In this document: positions 30,701-42,500 of the stretch, in pieces
Numbering within the stretch: the stretch's first letter is position 1
Layout: the number at the start of each line of letters is the position of its first letter
Virus record (IMG/VR): IMGVR_UViG_3300028410_000014
Coordinates: 1 to 53,869 of that record
Reading direction: 5' to 3' (one strand)
Source of the DNA: a virus
DNA length: 53,869 bases
Made by a program: the position numbers and the translations under genes
Notes under the pieces: generated by a model
The model's database searches: none
What the model saw: the letters and a program-made list of their open reading frames with translations, nothing else
What the model was told of the DNA's origin: nothing

Positions 30701-33700
30701 TAACGCTGTACTCCCAAGATTAGTAATGAAGCTCCCATTACAGACCACCCACTGTTATTGTTAAAAGGTTGAGAGCAACCTACGTTAAGATAGAAAGTTC
30801 TGTTACCTGAGCCCATTAAGCCTTGAAAAGAAAATACGTGTTGGGTTGTCCACCGCCCACCTCTTGTACTTGACTCTCCTAAACCAACTAGACCATTATT
30901 TTCGTCTCTGATTTCAAACAAAACATTAGTATCATTGTTAGGAGCATTAGCTGAAATTGTGATAGTAAAAACTGTAGACACACTGCCGGGGAAAAATGCC
31001 GAAACACTTGTAATTTGATTACGAAAAGTATTTGGAGCAATAATAGTATCATTACGGGGAGCCGTTCCAAATACAGGAATGGTAACTGCGTTTCCTTGTA
31101 TCTGAAGCGTATCCACATACGCATCTCCGGTGAATATTTTGTTGCCGTCGATGAAAGTTGTGCTTGGCCTAACCCAAGTATCTGTCCTATTCTTTGCCGC
31201 CTGCCCTGCAAGCGCTGCATTACGGATAGTGGATGCGGAGGAGCCAGACACATTTGCAGTATCGTAAGCAGTGTTGCTGCCGGTGTTGTCTGCATTAGTG
31301 GGAGGTTTGCTGCCTGTAACTTCACTGTAAAAAAGACTATCTTTAAATGCAAATCCGCCAAGGCCTGATACGCTGTTTTGACCTCTGAACGTGGCGGAGC
31401 CATTCTTATCTAATTTCCATCCAGCTGCTCCGGGTATCTCCCAGCTGTTACTTTGGATAGTGTTGCCAATTTTTGCATTTGTTATTTCACCGTTTCCGAC
31501 AAATAAATTGACAAAGTCACCGTTTGCGACAAACAACTTTTCGGCATCCAGGTTAGTGATCTTTGCGTTATCAATTGTAGCATCAACAATGTAGGCACCT
31601 GACATAGTCGTCATGCCTTCTGACACACCAAATACTAAGCTTTGAGATGCACTCGGATGGTATATGGCAAAATTGTCTGCCATTACTTCAAACAAAGAAG
31701 GCGAGCCTTCCTTGTTTATTAAGCCAACTCCGGAGACTCTACCGTTGACGTCTGTACGAATTGACCAAGAGGCTTCAATGCCATTTATAGACTGAGTCTG
31801 AGTTTGTATTGCGGCAGTTTGTTTGCCTATTTCTGTGGAAAGATCAGTAAAGTCTATAGCCGCTGCTGTTGCACTGCCCTGCGCGTCCTCTGCAAAAGTT
31901 GAGGCTTGCCCAGCATAGGTTTGCGCATTTCCGCTTGCGCCTTCTGCAAGAGTTGACGCTGTTTCAGCTGCTGACGCATAGGTACCTGCGCTAGTTGCGG
32001 CTGTGACTGCAGTAGAGGCAGAGCCGGATGCAGCTGTTGCACTATTGCCCGCGTTATCTGAGCTGGTTGCTGCAACACCAGCACTAATTTGTGCCCTTTC
32101 TGCTGCGCCGTCCGCGAGTGTGTAAGATTCAGAAGACTCATTCCTGTATATCAGTGATTGATTTTTAGAGTCTAATGCTGCAGCGGCGCTCTCAGCTGCA
32201 TTCATTGTGCTCCCATACGTTGCTTCAAGCCCTGCAAATTGGTCTAGTAGTCCCGTATCAGGCGCATCTATCTTATCAATTCGTTCTGAAAGTCTTAAAT
32301 CAAGGTGCTGATCTTTAATTTTGTCTTCAAGCTCTTCAAGTATAATTGCGGCTGACTGATCAGTCACGGCTACAACCGGGCCGGCGTAAGCTGCGGAGAC
32401 ACCTCCACCCACAGACACTTCTTTTGCCCAATACACCCACCTTGTGTTCGGGCTAATTGAGTGTGCATAGATTCGTGTGGCGAGCACTTTTGCAATAAGA
32501 GTTGCGTCAATAATTGTGGGCTCAGTCTCACCATCCAGCCAAGGCGCGGCAAATATAAGTGTGGCGCTATGTCCGCCTGCTTCAGAATAAATGGGTATGT
32601 CCCAAGTTAATATTATTGACTCAATTATAGGACGCGCTGCCAGATTCAGCGGAGGTGGTGGCTCAAAAGTAATGTCGTTAATTGTGGCATAGTAATCGTA
32701 GTCTACGGACACGCTTTCAGAGAAATCACCAAACACGCCCGAGTAACTGACGAAGCGCACCCAGTAGAAAAGCATACCAAACTCTGTTGGCACCTCCGCA
32801 AATTTCTCACGATCAATAGTTGTGACCAGTCTTGCCGCGTCTTCAAACACGTCAGTCCTGCCGCGATATATTTCGGTAGCATAATGGTTGTTATACTTGG
32901 TGGAGTCCCAGGGTCGCAGCTCAGGGATACTCCAACTGACTGTCACCAATTGCTTTCGATCACCGCTTATTGCAACACTCACGTTTTCAGGAGTCGGAGG
33001 CTCTGCGGGGTCAAGCGAAATAAGGCTTGTAGTGATCATTTCAGAGACAGCGCCGGACTTAGAAACAGACTGTATTCCGAAGATAACTTCAGGATGTACA
33101 AGAGCGGTTAAGCTGAAAGGTGGGTCCAGGATGGCACCGATTCTCTTGAAAAGTAGCTCACCGAAATCATTCAATTCACCGGGGACATGGATAAATATCC
33201 AGTTTTCAAGCAAAAGAGTGCTGCCGGAGTTCAGCCAGACAAGTGATCCAACTGAGTCTTTTGTGTCATAGAGATTCGGCACATATTGCAGGAAAGAAGG
33301 TGCGGAAAACTCTTGGCTGAACACAGGGGATGGTGAAAGATATTGATCATCCTCAACGTTCCAAGCCAGCTGAGTCCAGTCAAAACGAGTGCCGGATAAA
33401 GAACAAGTGCCGTTCTCGGCGGGTTTAACCTTGTCAATCTTAATGTACAATGGACCGTCAATGCTTAGACTTTCAGAGCTCAGCTCAACAATGTCACCTG
33501 GCTCATAGTAGCGATCTGTCAGAATGATTTCAAATTCAAACTCAGACGCGGACCGGCTTGTCCTTACCATTTCTTCGGCTTTAGCCAACGCATGGTACTG
33601 AGAAGTAGCGCCGTCTAGAAACGTTTCAGTCTCCAGCGCAATGCCGTTGTCTTCTGCCCGCATCTCCTCGTAAACTGCGATGTCGTTGGAGTAGTCCCGT

Positions 33701-35349
33701 ACAATAAAACCTGTAATAGACTCACTGCGGGTATACCACGCAAATGAGCCGTTCGGGCCTGTCAGAGTTGCCGCAGGTCTGTCACCCGATATTAAGATTA
33801 CATACTCTTGGCCCGCAATTAAGTTTACGGAGAGAACGGCGGGGTCTAGTTCATCATATCTGGCCTGACGCTCTTCTATCTGACCGTTCCTCCCTCCAGT
33901 ATCATAACTCACAGTCTTTGAGGGTTTCGCCACTATCATCAGCGCCGAGCCAGATTGAGACTCGGTCAGGCCCCTTTCCTCTGCGTTAATAGAGTAATTT
34001 GATTTTAGGCCGATCTCAATGAAACCGCTAAATGCGTAGAACTCTCCGGTGTAAGTCCCGCTGACATCAGGCTTAAATACCCACAGGAATTTGTTTGAAT
34101 CGTGTGTGACGCCAGCCCTTCTCAGCAGACGCCCGGAGCCCCTATTGTTCCAATCTTTTCTGGAGTTTTCATAAAATAGAGAGCCTGTGGGAATTTCAAA
34201 AGAAGAGACATCAGTAGTGTTTCTGGGCCAGGATATTGAAGACTGCTTGAAATTAATGGCTTCATCACTGAATTTCACAAGAGCTTTGTTAAAACGCTGA
34301 TCAGCTTCGGGGTAGTGAACTGTAACAGCTCCGCCCAGCACCAAGTCTTCGTCGGTCAAAACACCTGCAATCTCAATGTTTGCGTTATTAATTCCAGGAT
34401 ACTGTAAAACTAACTTGTATTTACCCTGCGACCAAACTAATCTTGAGTCGCCCATTGTGTTAAGGATGTTCTCAACATTCTCCCTGAACGACCTGCTGGT
34501 GTCCAACAGGATATTGCACTCATATAAAGGGATATCTCGCTTTGTTTGCTTAGTGCCGTTTATGGGCTCCCAGAAAGCCCCTCCGACAGCCGCATTCTGC
34601 ATAACAATTTTATCACAAACTGCGGCGGATTTCTCAAATGAAGCCAGGTCAATGTCTTCTAAATCGAGCTCACGGAAGACTAGCAAATAATCAAGTAAAA
34701 CCCACGCCGGATTGTTTGTGTAAACCGGAGGGTACTGCAGTTCACCGTTAGCGGAGCGTCTGATAGAGCGCCCTTCAACTAAAAAGGCGACATCGGGGAC
34801 GCCTTGAAATTGCGGATCGTCTCTGTCAAGGTCAAACATACAAGAGGCATAAGCCACTTCTGAGAATTTTGCGTTACTGCGCCCTGGGCAATTCACCCTG
34901 ATCATATTGTCTACAACACTTCCGCTCCAATGCACATCGATGCGGTAACCGCTGTTGCCTTGCGTCAGTCTTTCGTCGTCTAGGCGCATGTCATCGTTTA
35001 TAAGGATATCACGAACTGAGCTTATACCACCATACGCCAATGCTTGCTGGAAATACAGGGCTTCTCTGTCACTGCCTGACAATGGGCTGGTACCGGCCTC
35101 AAAAGACTGATTGGCATTTGAAGCTACGTCATTGTACTCCGTAGAGACATTGTGGTAAACTCTTGCCCCGCCTATCTTGTTTCGGCCATAAGCGATAGGG
35201 AGTGCGACCATTTCACCTTCAACAACTACTTCAAATCCTTTGCGTGCGTCTGCTGCGTCTTTGGCCTTACGTTTTGCTTTTGCGGCCTGCTGATACTGAT
35301 AGGCAGTGGATGCTACTGTAATCGCGATTGCTACTGCTGTTGCAACCAT
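30700..35349 (-). CDS. Tail tip / host-specificity protein, gpJ-like
   Basis: A 1549-aa protein. The N-terminus (VATAVAIAITVASTAYQYQQ) is followed by ADARKGFEVVVEGEMVALPI and YGRNKIGGARVYHN, typical of J-like central tail-tip proteins. Fibronectin-like beta domains occupy the middle (for example TVSWSIPELRP, IILTWDIPIYSE). A long Ala/Ser/Thr-rich coiled-coil region lies at about 1080-1170, then a beta-rich C-terminal receptor-binding tip. It should form the tail tip and recognise the host. Start at ATG 35349 overlaps the previous stop as TAATG. Confidence 0.85.
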   Translation of the reverse strand: MVATAVAIAITVASTAYQYQQAAKAKRKAKDAADARKGFEVVVEGEMVALPIAYGRNKIGGARVYHNVSTEYNDVASNANQSFEAGTSPLSGSDREALYFQQALAYGGISSVRDILINDDMRLDDERLTQGNSGYRIDVHWSGSVVDNMIRVNCPGRSNAKFSEVAYASCMFDLDRDDPQFQGVPDVAFLVEGRSIRRSANGELQYPPVYTNNPAWVLLDYLLVFRELDLEDIDLASFEKSAAVCDKIVMQNAAVGGAFWEPINGTKQTKRDIPLYECNILLDTSRSFRENVENILNTMGDSRLVWSQGKYKLVLQYPGINNANIEIAGVLTDEDLVLGGAVTVHYPEADQRFNKALVKFSDEAINFKQSSISWPRNTTDVSSFEIPTGSLFYENSRKDWNNRGSGRLLRRAGVTHDSNKFLWVFKPDVSGTYTGEFYAFSGFIEIGLKSNYSINAEERGLTESQSGSALMIVAKPSKTVSYDTGGRNGQIEERQARYDELDPAVLSVNLIAGQEYVILISGDRPAATLTGPNGSFAWYTRSESITGFIVRDYSNDIAVYEEMRAEDNGIALETETFLDGATSQYHALAKAEEMVRTSRSASEFEFEIILTDRYYEPGDIVELSSESLSIDGPLYIKIDKVKPAENGTCSLSGTRFDWTQLAWNVEDDQYLSPSPVFSQEFSAPSFLQYVPNLYDTKDSVGSLVWLNSGSTLLLENWIFIHVPGELNDFGELLFKRIGAILDPPFSLTALVHPEVIFGIQSVSKSGAVSEMITTSLISLDPAEPPTPENVSVAISGDRKQLVTVSWSIPELRPWDSTKYNNHYATEIYRGRTDVFEDAARLVTTIDREKFAEVPTEFGMLFYWVRFVSYSGVFGDFSESVSVDYDYYATINDITFEPPPPLNLAARPIIESIILTWDIPIYSEAGGHSATLIFAAPWLDGETEPTIIDATLIAKVLATRIYAHSISPNTRWVYWAKEVSVGGGVSAAYAGPVVAVTDQSAAIILEELEDKIKDQHLDLRLSERIDKIDAPDTGLLDQFAGLEATYGSTMNAAESAAAALDSKNQSLIYRNESSESYTLADGAAERAQISAGVAATSSDNAGNSATAASGSASTAVTAATSAGTYASAAETASTLAEGASGNAQTYAGQASTFAEDAQGSATAAAIDFTDLSTEIGKQTAAIQTQTQSINGIEASWSIRTDVNGRVSGVGLINKEGSPSLFEVMADNFAIYHPSASQSLVFGVSEGMTTMSGAYIVDATIDNAKITNLDAEKLFVANGDFVNLFVGNGEITNAKIGNTIQSNSWEIPGAAGWKLDKNGSATFRGQNSVSGLGGFAFKDSLFYSEVTGSKPPTNADNTGSNTAYDTANVSGSSASTIRNAALAGQAAKNRTDTWVRPSTTFIDGNKIFTGDAYVDTLQIQGNAVTIPVFGTAPRNDTIIAPNTFRNQITSVSAFFPGSVSTVFTITISANAPNNDTNVLFEIRDENNGLVGLGESSTRGGRWTTQHVFSFQGLMGSGNRTFYLNVGCSQPFNNNSGWSVMGASLLILGVQR

Positions 35350-35909
35350 TATCTTTTCCCCCATAAAAGTGTCAGAGAACGAGAACCCTCATAGACTTGA
35401 TCAAAGGCACTGTCACTGGGGTCTATGTTCCGAAGAGTCTCGCGCGAGCTGTAGAAGCCATCTGTGGCGTCAAGCGCGGCGAGCACGTTCGATCCTGTTA
35501 TCTTTGTTATTGTTTCCCCCTCGATATCAGTCTCAAAGTTTACGTCTTTACCTTGGACAATCCCGGAGTATAGCGTGAACATATCACTGACGAGCGGCTC
35601 TTCAGTTGAAGGATCGACAAAGCCCAGCTGCACAGTTAACTTGGAGCCTATTAAGCCTTGAGTGTACTGGTCACCGAGCGCGTTGCCAGGATCAGACAAT
35701 ACAACCTCGTATAAAGAACGATCTACTGAAGAAGTAGCTTCTGGAGGAGTGACCCCGACCAGTATTTCAGAAGACAAGTAAGTGCCCTCAGAAGTCACAA
35801 GATCACGACTGTAGTCTGTCATGAATAGGTCTTTTATGCGTACACAATAGAATCTCTCTGCCTCATTGTCTGCAAGCAATTGCACTTGAATAGCCGAGAG
35901 GTTTATCAT
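35349..35909 (-). CDS. Tail tip / hub assembly protein, 186 aa
   Basis: Beta-rich 186-aa protein (MINLSAIQVQLLADNEAERF at the start; FTLYSGIVQGKDVNFETDIE in the middle). Size, position before gpJ and strand pattern match the small tail-hub proteins of siphoviruses (DUF2163-like or HK97 gp-like). It probably links the distal tail protein to the tip. Confidence 0.65.
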   Translation of the reverse strand: MINLSAIQVQLLADNEAERFYCVRIKDLFMTDYSRDLVTSEGTYLSSEILVGVTPPEATSSVDRSLYEVVLSDPGNALGDQYTQGLIGSKLTVQLGFVDPSTEEPLVSDMFTLYSGIVQGKDVNFETDIEGETITKITGSNVLAALDATDGFYSSRETLRNIDPSDSAFDQVYEGSRSLTLLWGKR

Positions 35910-36499
35910 ATTTTCTCCACGAATGTAAGTTCGCCGTTGTCCATTAAAATACCGTCTGTAAATGACATGCCCTGGACGCTACCTATTTCAAGGTAGGCAT
36001 GCATTACAAGATCGTCCTGCCAAGCAAAATTGGCATTGCTGGCAGCTTTCGTTAGTTTTGGGCTTATCTCTATAGAGCCACTGCGATCTCGATGCGTCAG
36101 TGTCAAGTATATTTTGTTGCTGTTATCGAATTGGATGAAAGTGCCCGCAGGTATAATACTGTTAGTATCAACCGTGATTGTGGAAGAGCCCACAAGACCA
36201 TTTGCCTTGTCAATTCCGTATCGAGGCACTCTATTATGAACTGCCCCGTAGTTTTGAGGCATTTGCAGTTTGTATACACCCGTATTCCCTTTCTTGACAA
36301 AAAGCGCAAACAGCCCGTTAGAGTCGGTGCTGAGAGGCATCAATTGAGAACTGACCTGCCATCGCTGGGCACTTCTCCTTTTGACGTTACGCTTCAAAGA
36401 AAGGGAATCCGAGACGAACGAGGGTACGATGCTTTCTACCCTCATTGGCGCAACAAATTTGGCCAATAGTTGTTCATTATCGTCAAGGATTCCGTACAT
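35906..36499 (-). CDS. Distal tail / tail tip protein, 197 aa
   Basis: A 197-aa mainly beta protein beginning MYGILDDNEQLLAKFVAPMR. It directly follows the tape measure gene, the usual place of the distal tail or minor tail protein. It likely joins the tube to the tip. No enzymatic motif. Confidence 0.65.
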   Translation of the reverse strand: MYGILDDNEQLLAKFVAPMRVESIVPSFVSDSLSLKRNVKRRSAQRWQVSSQLMPLSTDSNGLFALFVKKGNTGVYKLQMPQNYGAVHNRVPRYGIDKANGLVGSSTITVDTNSIIPAGTFIQFDNSNKIYLTLTHRDRSGSIEISPKLTKAASNANFAWQDDLVMHAYLEIGSVQGMSFTDGILMDNGELTFVEKI

Positions 36500-36500
36500 A

Positions 36501-39500
36501 TCAACTCCTGTTACCCACTTCGCGATTTTGCTTGTTCACGCCTTGGGCAATTGACGGCAGCATTTTGTAAATCTCTGCCTTAGTTTGACGACTGATGTCG
36601 CCGGTTATGTTTACATTAAAGATCTGCTGGCTGGAACTCTTTGGTGACATCTTGTCATTGGATATGTAAGTCGGCTTACTGACACGTCCCACCTGACCAC
36701 CTTTTGCAAACTTAGAGATAGACTTTCCACTGTTCAACGCAGTAAGAAGCCCTAGATTCTTTTGAGTATCTCTTGCGTTAACAACAAATTCTCGATTTGA
36801 GAGCATTGTGGGGATAGAGTCAGATGTGCCTGTACCTGGGCCTGTTACAAGGCCACCTGATGCAAAGTTTTGCAATTCAAACTCGGTCAGAACACCGCTG
36901 TCAATAAACGCATCTGTACCTCCGCCACCCCAGGCTCCGGCAACGCCAGCACCAATCTTCATTATAGCGCCGAAAAAATCGACACCACCACCGCCGCCGC
37001 CTGAGAACATCTCAGTCAGCATCCCACCAATTCCTTTTGCCAACGCGACAAACGACCTGCCTAAAGGCGCAAAAAAGCTCTCGGTGGCGGTATTTCCCAT
37101 TGCCAAGAATTGAGTTCCCATGTTTGCAAAGAAACCTTCAGCGTCTCTGTACCCACTCTCTATCATTTCCTTAGTAGGTACAGTAGTCTCACCGTCATCA
37201 CCCCATCCTGAGAACAGACCGGTAGCGCCTTCAGCGACTTGTGAGCCCAGCCCGTACTGACCTTCATTAATCTTTTTCAGAAAGCCATCAGTTACACCTG
37301 AGATAAGCTGATCTGCAATGCCTTGAGTGAATGCTTCGATTACACCCAGCGTGAAAGTGTTAGCCAAACTTTCAAAGAAGCTGGTAAAGCTCTTATTCTC
37401 ACCCGTCATCAATGCAGTCAAACCGGTCTTTATAGAGCCTCTGATGCCGTCTGACATGGCCTGGCCCGCCGATCTCATGCCGTCTGTCAGTCGAGTGACG
37501 CCCTTCAAAATATTATCTACTTCTCTCTCAAAACCTAAGCGAGCTTGCTCAATGGCTCGTGGGTTCATTCCAGAAGTATCTAAAGCGTTAAGCTCTCCAA
37601 TAAGCCCTTCTAATTTCTTTCTGTCAGAGTCGCTGGCAAGCCGTAATGTGCTTATATCGAGTGATTTACCCGCATCATCTGATGCAATTATAAGGTTGCG
37701 CAAGCTTCCTTCAATTCCTCCAAAGGCTTTCTTGGTAATGCCAGACGTCAAACTGGCTTCTGCTACATCTAAGTCTCTGAAGACGGAAGAAGTGTTTCTG
37801 TCACCTGTTTCCAAGGACTTCGGTGCGGCTCCAGTCTCTTTCGTTACCGGCTTGAGTGCCTCGGGGACTTCTACCCCGGCAAACTTATACAGAGCATCTC
37901 TGACAAAGCCTAACGCATCTGTATTCAAATCAACTGACGTCTTCATGTCTTGAAATTCAGACGACGGAGTGATTTGTGTTAAGAGCTCTTTGAGGCTGAG
38001 CTTGGCACTTGCTGCAATAGCTGCTACGACTTCTTCGGCATTAGTCTTATCGTATGTCAGCAGAATATCTTGCTGCTCATTTGTCAGACCTGCTTCCGCC
38101 ACCTTACGAAGTTGTTCAATTGCTTTTGAGTCGGCTTTATATTTATCACGCGATGCTTTTGAGACCTTTGCAAATTGAGCAATTGTTATCTCACCTATTG
38201 CATTCTGCGCTCTCGCAAAGCCTTCACCTAAACCTTCGTATGCGCTTTGAGCCAGGCTTATTTTAAGATCCTTGCCGAGCTTTAGAATTTCTGTTTGGCT
38301 GTCAATGGCAGATATCACGCCAAAGAGATTCAGAGACTTTTGAGCGCTGTCTTGAGCATTAGCTGCAAAGTTGTCAAATGCTTCTTTAGCAGCAGATGAG
38401 AATCTAAACAACAAGCTTCTGAGCTTAGAGTCGACCATTGCAAACTCACGATCAGAAAAGCCGCCTTGCAGTACAGAGCCTACTACATTGTTCTGATCGG
38501 CGAGGCTGTTACCGGCAAGTGCACTGAGTCTATCTCTGCTGGCCTCAAGTATTGCCAGTCGTTTCATTGCAGTGTAGTACTTTTCAGTTCCGACTGTCAA
38601 TCCTTTCAACTCAGCCTCAACAACTTGCAATTCAGACTCAATTCCTACAAATGTGTCTGTAGCTTCTTTAGACAACCTGTTCATAGCTTTGTAAGTGCTG
38701 AAACCTGCACTATTTAACGCTGCAATTACGCCTTGCGGGAGTTTGGCCATAACCGCTGTAGTTACTTTAATTGCCGCAGATGCCGCAATGAACTTGTCTG
38801 TCAGTAGCTTTTTGAGATCAAGTGCGGAGAAATTTGAACCTAAGTTCTTGATACCGTCATCTGCTATCTGAATTGCAAGGCCTGCATCTTTCAGAGTTTG
38901 CAATCCCGAAGAGTCAATCCCTCTGAAACTAGCCTCTTCAAAGCCTTTCGACATACCGTCGCCGAGTGCGCTCATGAGATTAGGTGCCGTGAGAACCGCA
39001 CGATTCATTCTATCTGTAAAAGAAAGGAAATTTCTTTCAAAGAGACTATAATTCTCTTCATTCTCAGAAGCTGCAGCCCGAACACCTTTTCCTTGGAGTG
39101 TTAGACCTTCTATCGTGGCATCCCGAACAGCCTGCAAGCCGTCGTTTCTATAGATCTGATTGAAGTCTACATTGACCATCTCAGCAACTTCTTTCAGCGC
39201 ATCAATCTTCCCTTCTTTTGCGACCCCTGTAAGCGTTCTGTATTTCTTCAGACTCTTTAAGATAGTCGCACCAGCCGCGCTTAGTGTGCCATTTGCGACG
39301 CTATCATCTGTGTCTCGAAGCTCGGTTATTGTGTCATTTACGCGATTACCTAAGCCGTCTGACATTGAACTGATGATTTCAGGGCTTAATCCCAAGTCCA
39401 CTGAAGACACACGCATACTCGCAACCATAGAAATACTGAGATTTGGGTTGCTGTCTATGCTGTCGTCTATAACATTTTGCGCACTCTTTACTATGCGCTT

Positions 39501-42500
39501 CATGTCAGCTTTCAAATTATTCTGAATATCGACATTTCGTGCATCTGTTTCAAGTGTCAGCTTTATGTTTTCCATGAAGTTCAGGAAAGTCTTCAGTTCT
39601 TGCAAATCGATGTCACTCAAAAACTGAGTCTCTTGAGCTTCAACACCAAAGTCTTTTAGACTTGTGAACAGATTTTGCAATTGATTATTCAGCAGTCGAG
39701 TATCTACTAGCCGTAGGCCTTCTTCAATACCTTGCCGCATTAGCATGCCGGCTGTTTCTGCAGCGTGTTCAAGATTCTTCATTAAAGGCGAATCATTATC
39801 GACAACTCTTGCAGAAAAGAAGCCCTTATCTTGCTCTTCTCTGAGCTCCCTGAACAGCTCAATGTATTTCGCTCTTATATTGTCTATTTGAGCATTCAAT
39901 ACAGCATTCGGCTTCTCGCCCGCATCGTACTCCTTGCTCAGATCAGTGAGCATTTTAATGTTTTCAACTTGCCCCGGTGCGGTGTACCCGGCATTAAATT
40001 CTTTATCTTTCTGAGACTCCAGTCGCTCTCTTATGTCAGCGCTGTTAAACGAGTTGGCCAGCCACATATTTATGGCGTAAACTGCGTCAAGACCTATCTG
40101 GTCAAAAAATTGCTGGGAAGCAGTGAAAATTGAAGTCTTCCCCTCCTGCTTAGAAAGATCTTCTATTGTGTTTCGAAACTCTTCAGTTGAGTAAACTGAC
40201 GCGGAAACCGCCTTACTTACTTGCCGCTCAAGTCCTCTATTTGAGGTCTGAATGCGTTTCATAAGTGTTTTGTCTTCTTTGCCACTCATCTGATTCTCAG
40301 AGGCTTCTAAGATTAACTTACTATACTCTTCCAGACGGTCGTTCAGTTTTTCTAATGTGCGCTCTGGTAAGTTACTCCTGTTCAGCCTGCTTAAATTAAA
40401 GTCTTGCTCAATCCCCAGATTCTTAGCACGTGAAGCTACTTCAGTCTTAAGCCCGGTGCGTGCGTCAACAGAGGGCGATTTGGCCTCCAAATTAAAGAAC
40501 TCACGGGTTCTTGCAATGGCTTTATCCAGCTTCTCATTAAAGTCGTCACCTGTGCCGAACAACCAAACAAGCGCTGCACCGGCAACAGCCAGACCTACTG
40601 CTGTCACAGCCAGTACCGCGATACCAGCTAACATAATAGGGACTGCCGCCAGAAAAGCACCCGAAATCATGGCACCGATTGTCATGATCCAAGGTACAGT
40701 TGCAAGCTTAGTTATAATCCCTGTTATTATGGAGGAGCCAATCGTGGCACCGATTGTACCTCCCATTATCGCGCCCTCCGCACCTCCACCGAAATAGCCC
40801 GCCAGTGCCCCTACAGTTCCACCTAAAGCACTGCCGAAGGCTCGCTGTGTTCTAGTTGCTGCAGTTCTAGCTCTGCGTGCCCAATCTTGGATAATGCTGC
40901 CGCTGAATGTTGCAAGCAGCAGAGCGCCTATTCTTGCACGGAATATATAGAACGCTGCAACAATGCTCGGCAAAGTTACGGCAGCAATTTGATATGCCAT
41001 TGCTTGGAATGGGTTAGATATCTTAAGAGAAGCCCAGTCATCAACAAGGGAATCAAGCACCGATTTATCTGGTTTTATATCTGGAACATCCCCTTCGTCT
41101 TTATCTGAGGCGAATGCCTTGCCGGCAAATAAACTACCTGCGACAATTGCGGCAATGAGTGCTGCTCTACCGGCCCGCCCTATCAAAAGCCTACCTAGGC
41201 TGCCCATCGGACCACCGAGCCTGTTTACATAAGCGCTGAACGCGGCAAACTTTCCTCGCATCAGAGCTAAAAAATCGACAATCTTATTCTTGATTGCAGC
41301 TGGGCCTCTCAGAAACAATGCGCCGAGGAATCCATCTGGGCCTGCCCTGAAAGTGATGCTGCGAGCGAATCTTGTCAAAGACGCTGTAATATTTGAGAGC
41401 AAGCCTGTTAGCGCCCCTAATACCCCTGAACTGCCGCCTGCCCCATTTCGACCTCCAAACATACCACTGAAAGCTCTACCAATACTGGCAAATATAGGAG
41501 ATCTACTGAAGTCTCGGAGCGCAATAGAGATTTTATCCATCCCACCTCTGACCAAAAGCTCAATCTTGGCCATTGTTCTTCTGGGGTTCGGCCCGAGCAG
41601 CACACCTTGCACCCAAGTAAGGCCTGTGCCTACGTATGAAGACAAAGTGGTAGTTATGGAAGTTGTAAAGCCGGTAAGTATCGGTCCGAAATTGTCTACA
41701 GCACGTTGACCAAATGTACCCACGCTACCGAACAGTACATCAGAAAATTTCCGGCCTAGGCCTGAAGTTGACAGCACTGATTCAACAGCAGATATCAATG
41801 GGCGTCCTAGGTATTTAGCAACCAGCTGCTTGACATTTGTCAAACCGCCCTCACCTGCCAAGAACAAATACAACAGACCACCTTTGGTTGCATACTCAAG
41901 CAATACAGAATCCATAAAGATCCCGTCAATTGCGCCGAACATAGTTAATGCTAAACCAATGCCAGACAGTGACCGGGTCAAACCTAACGGACCGAACAAG
42001 TATCTTGACAGAATGCCTCCGCCGCTGCCTGTGATCATTGCCTTACCGGCGGCTAGTATTTTGCCTATTGTTTTCTTCCAGCTGTCGTCACTCAACAAGG
42101 CAGGTATTAATTTTGTGCCAAGAAAGTAAGTACCAATTAAGCCTAACGCACCAGGCAGTGCCGAGGAAAACTTACCTGCAATGTTTAGAATACCTGTAAG
42201 CAGTCCTCCGATTATTGGCAACTCTTTAGCTAGTCCTTGTGTAAGAGACGAAAAGAAGGAACTGGCAGCATTCAGTATTTCAGGCAATGCGTCAAATAGC
42301 GCTGCAAGAGTGCCGCCTATAAATTTACCTACTGCTTCACCTAAGACTGACGCAAAACTGCCTCCAAATAGTTTTTCTGAAAGGTTATTGGACAAGCTGA
42401 ATGCTATACTTGCCGCAACAGCAATAATACGTGCTCTGAATTGACCGGCAACATCGCCTCGCAACAGACCTACAGTTATTGCTGCTGCGGCAAAGCTGAG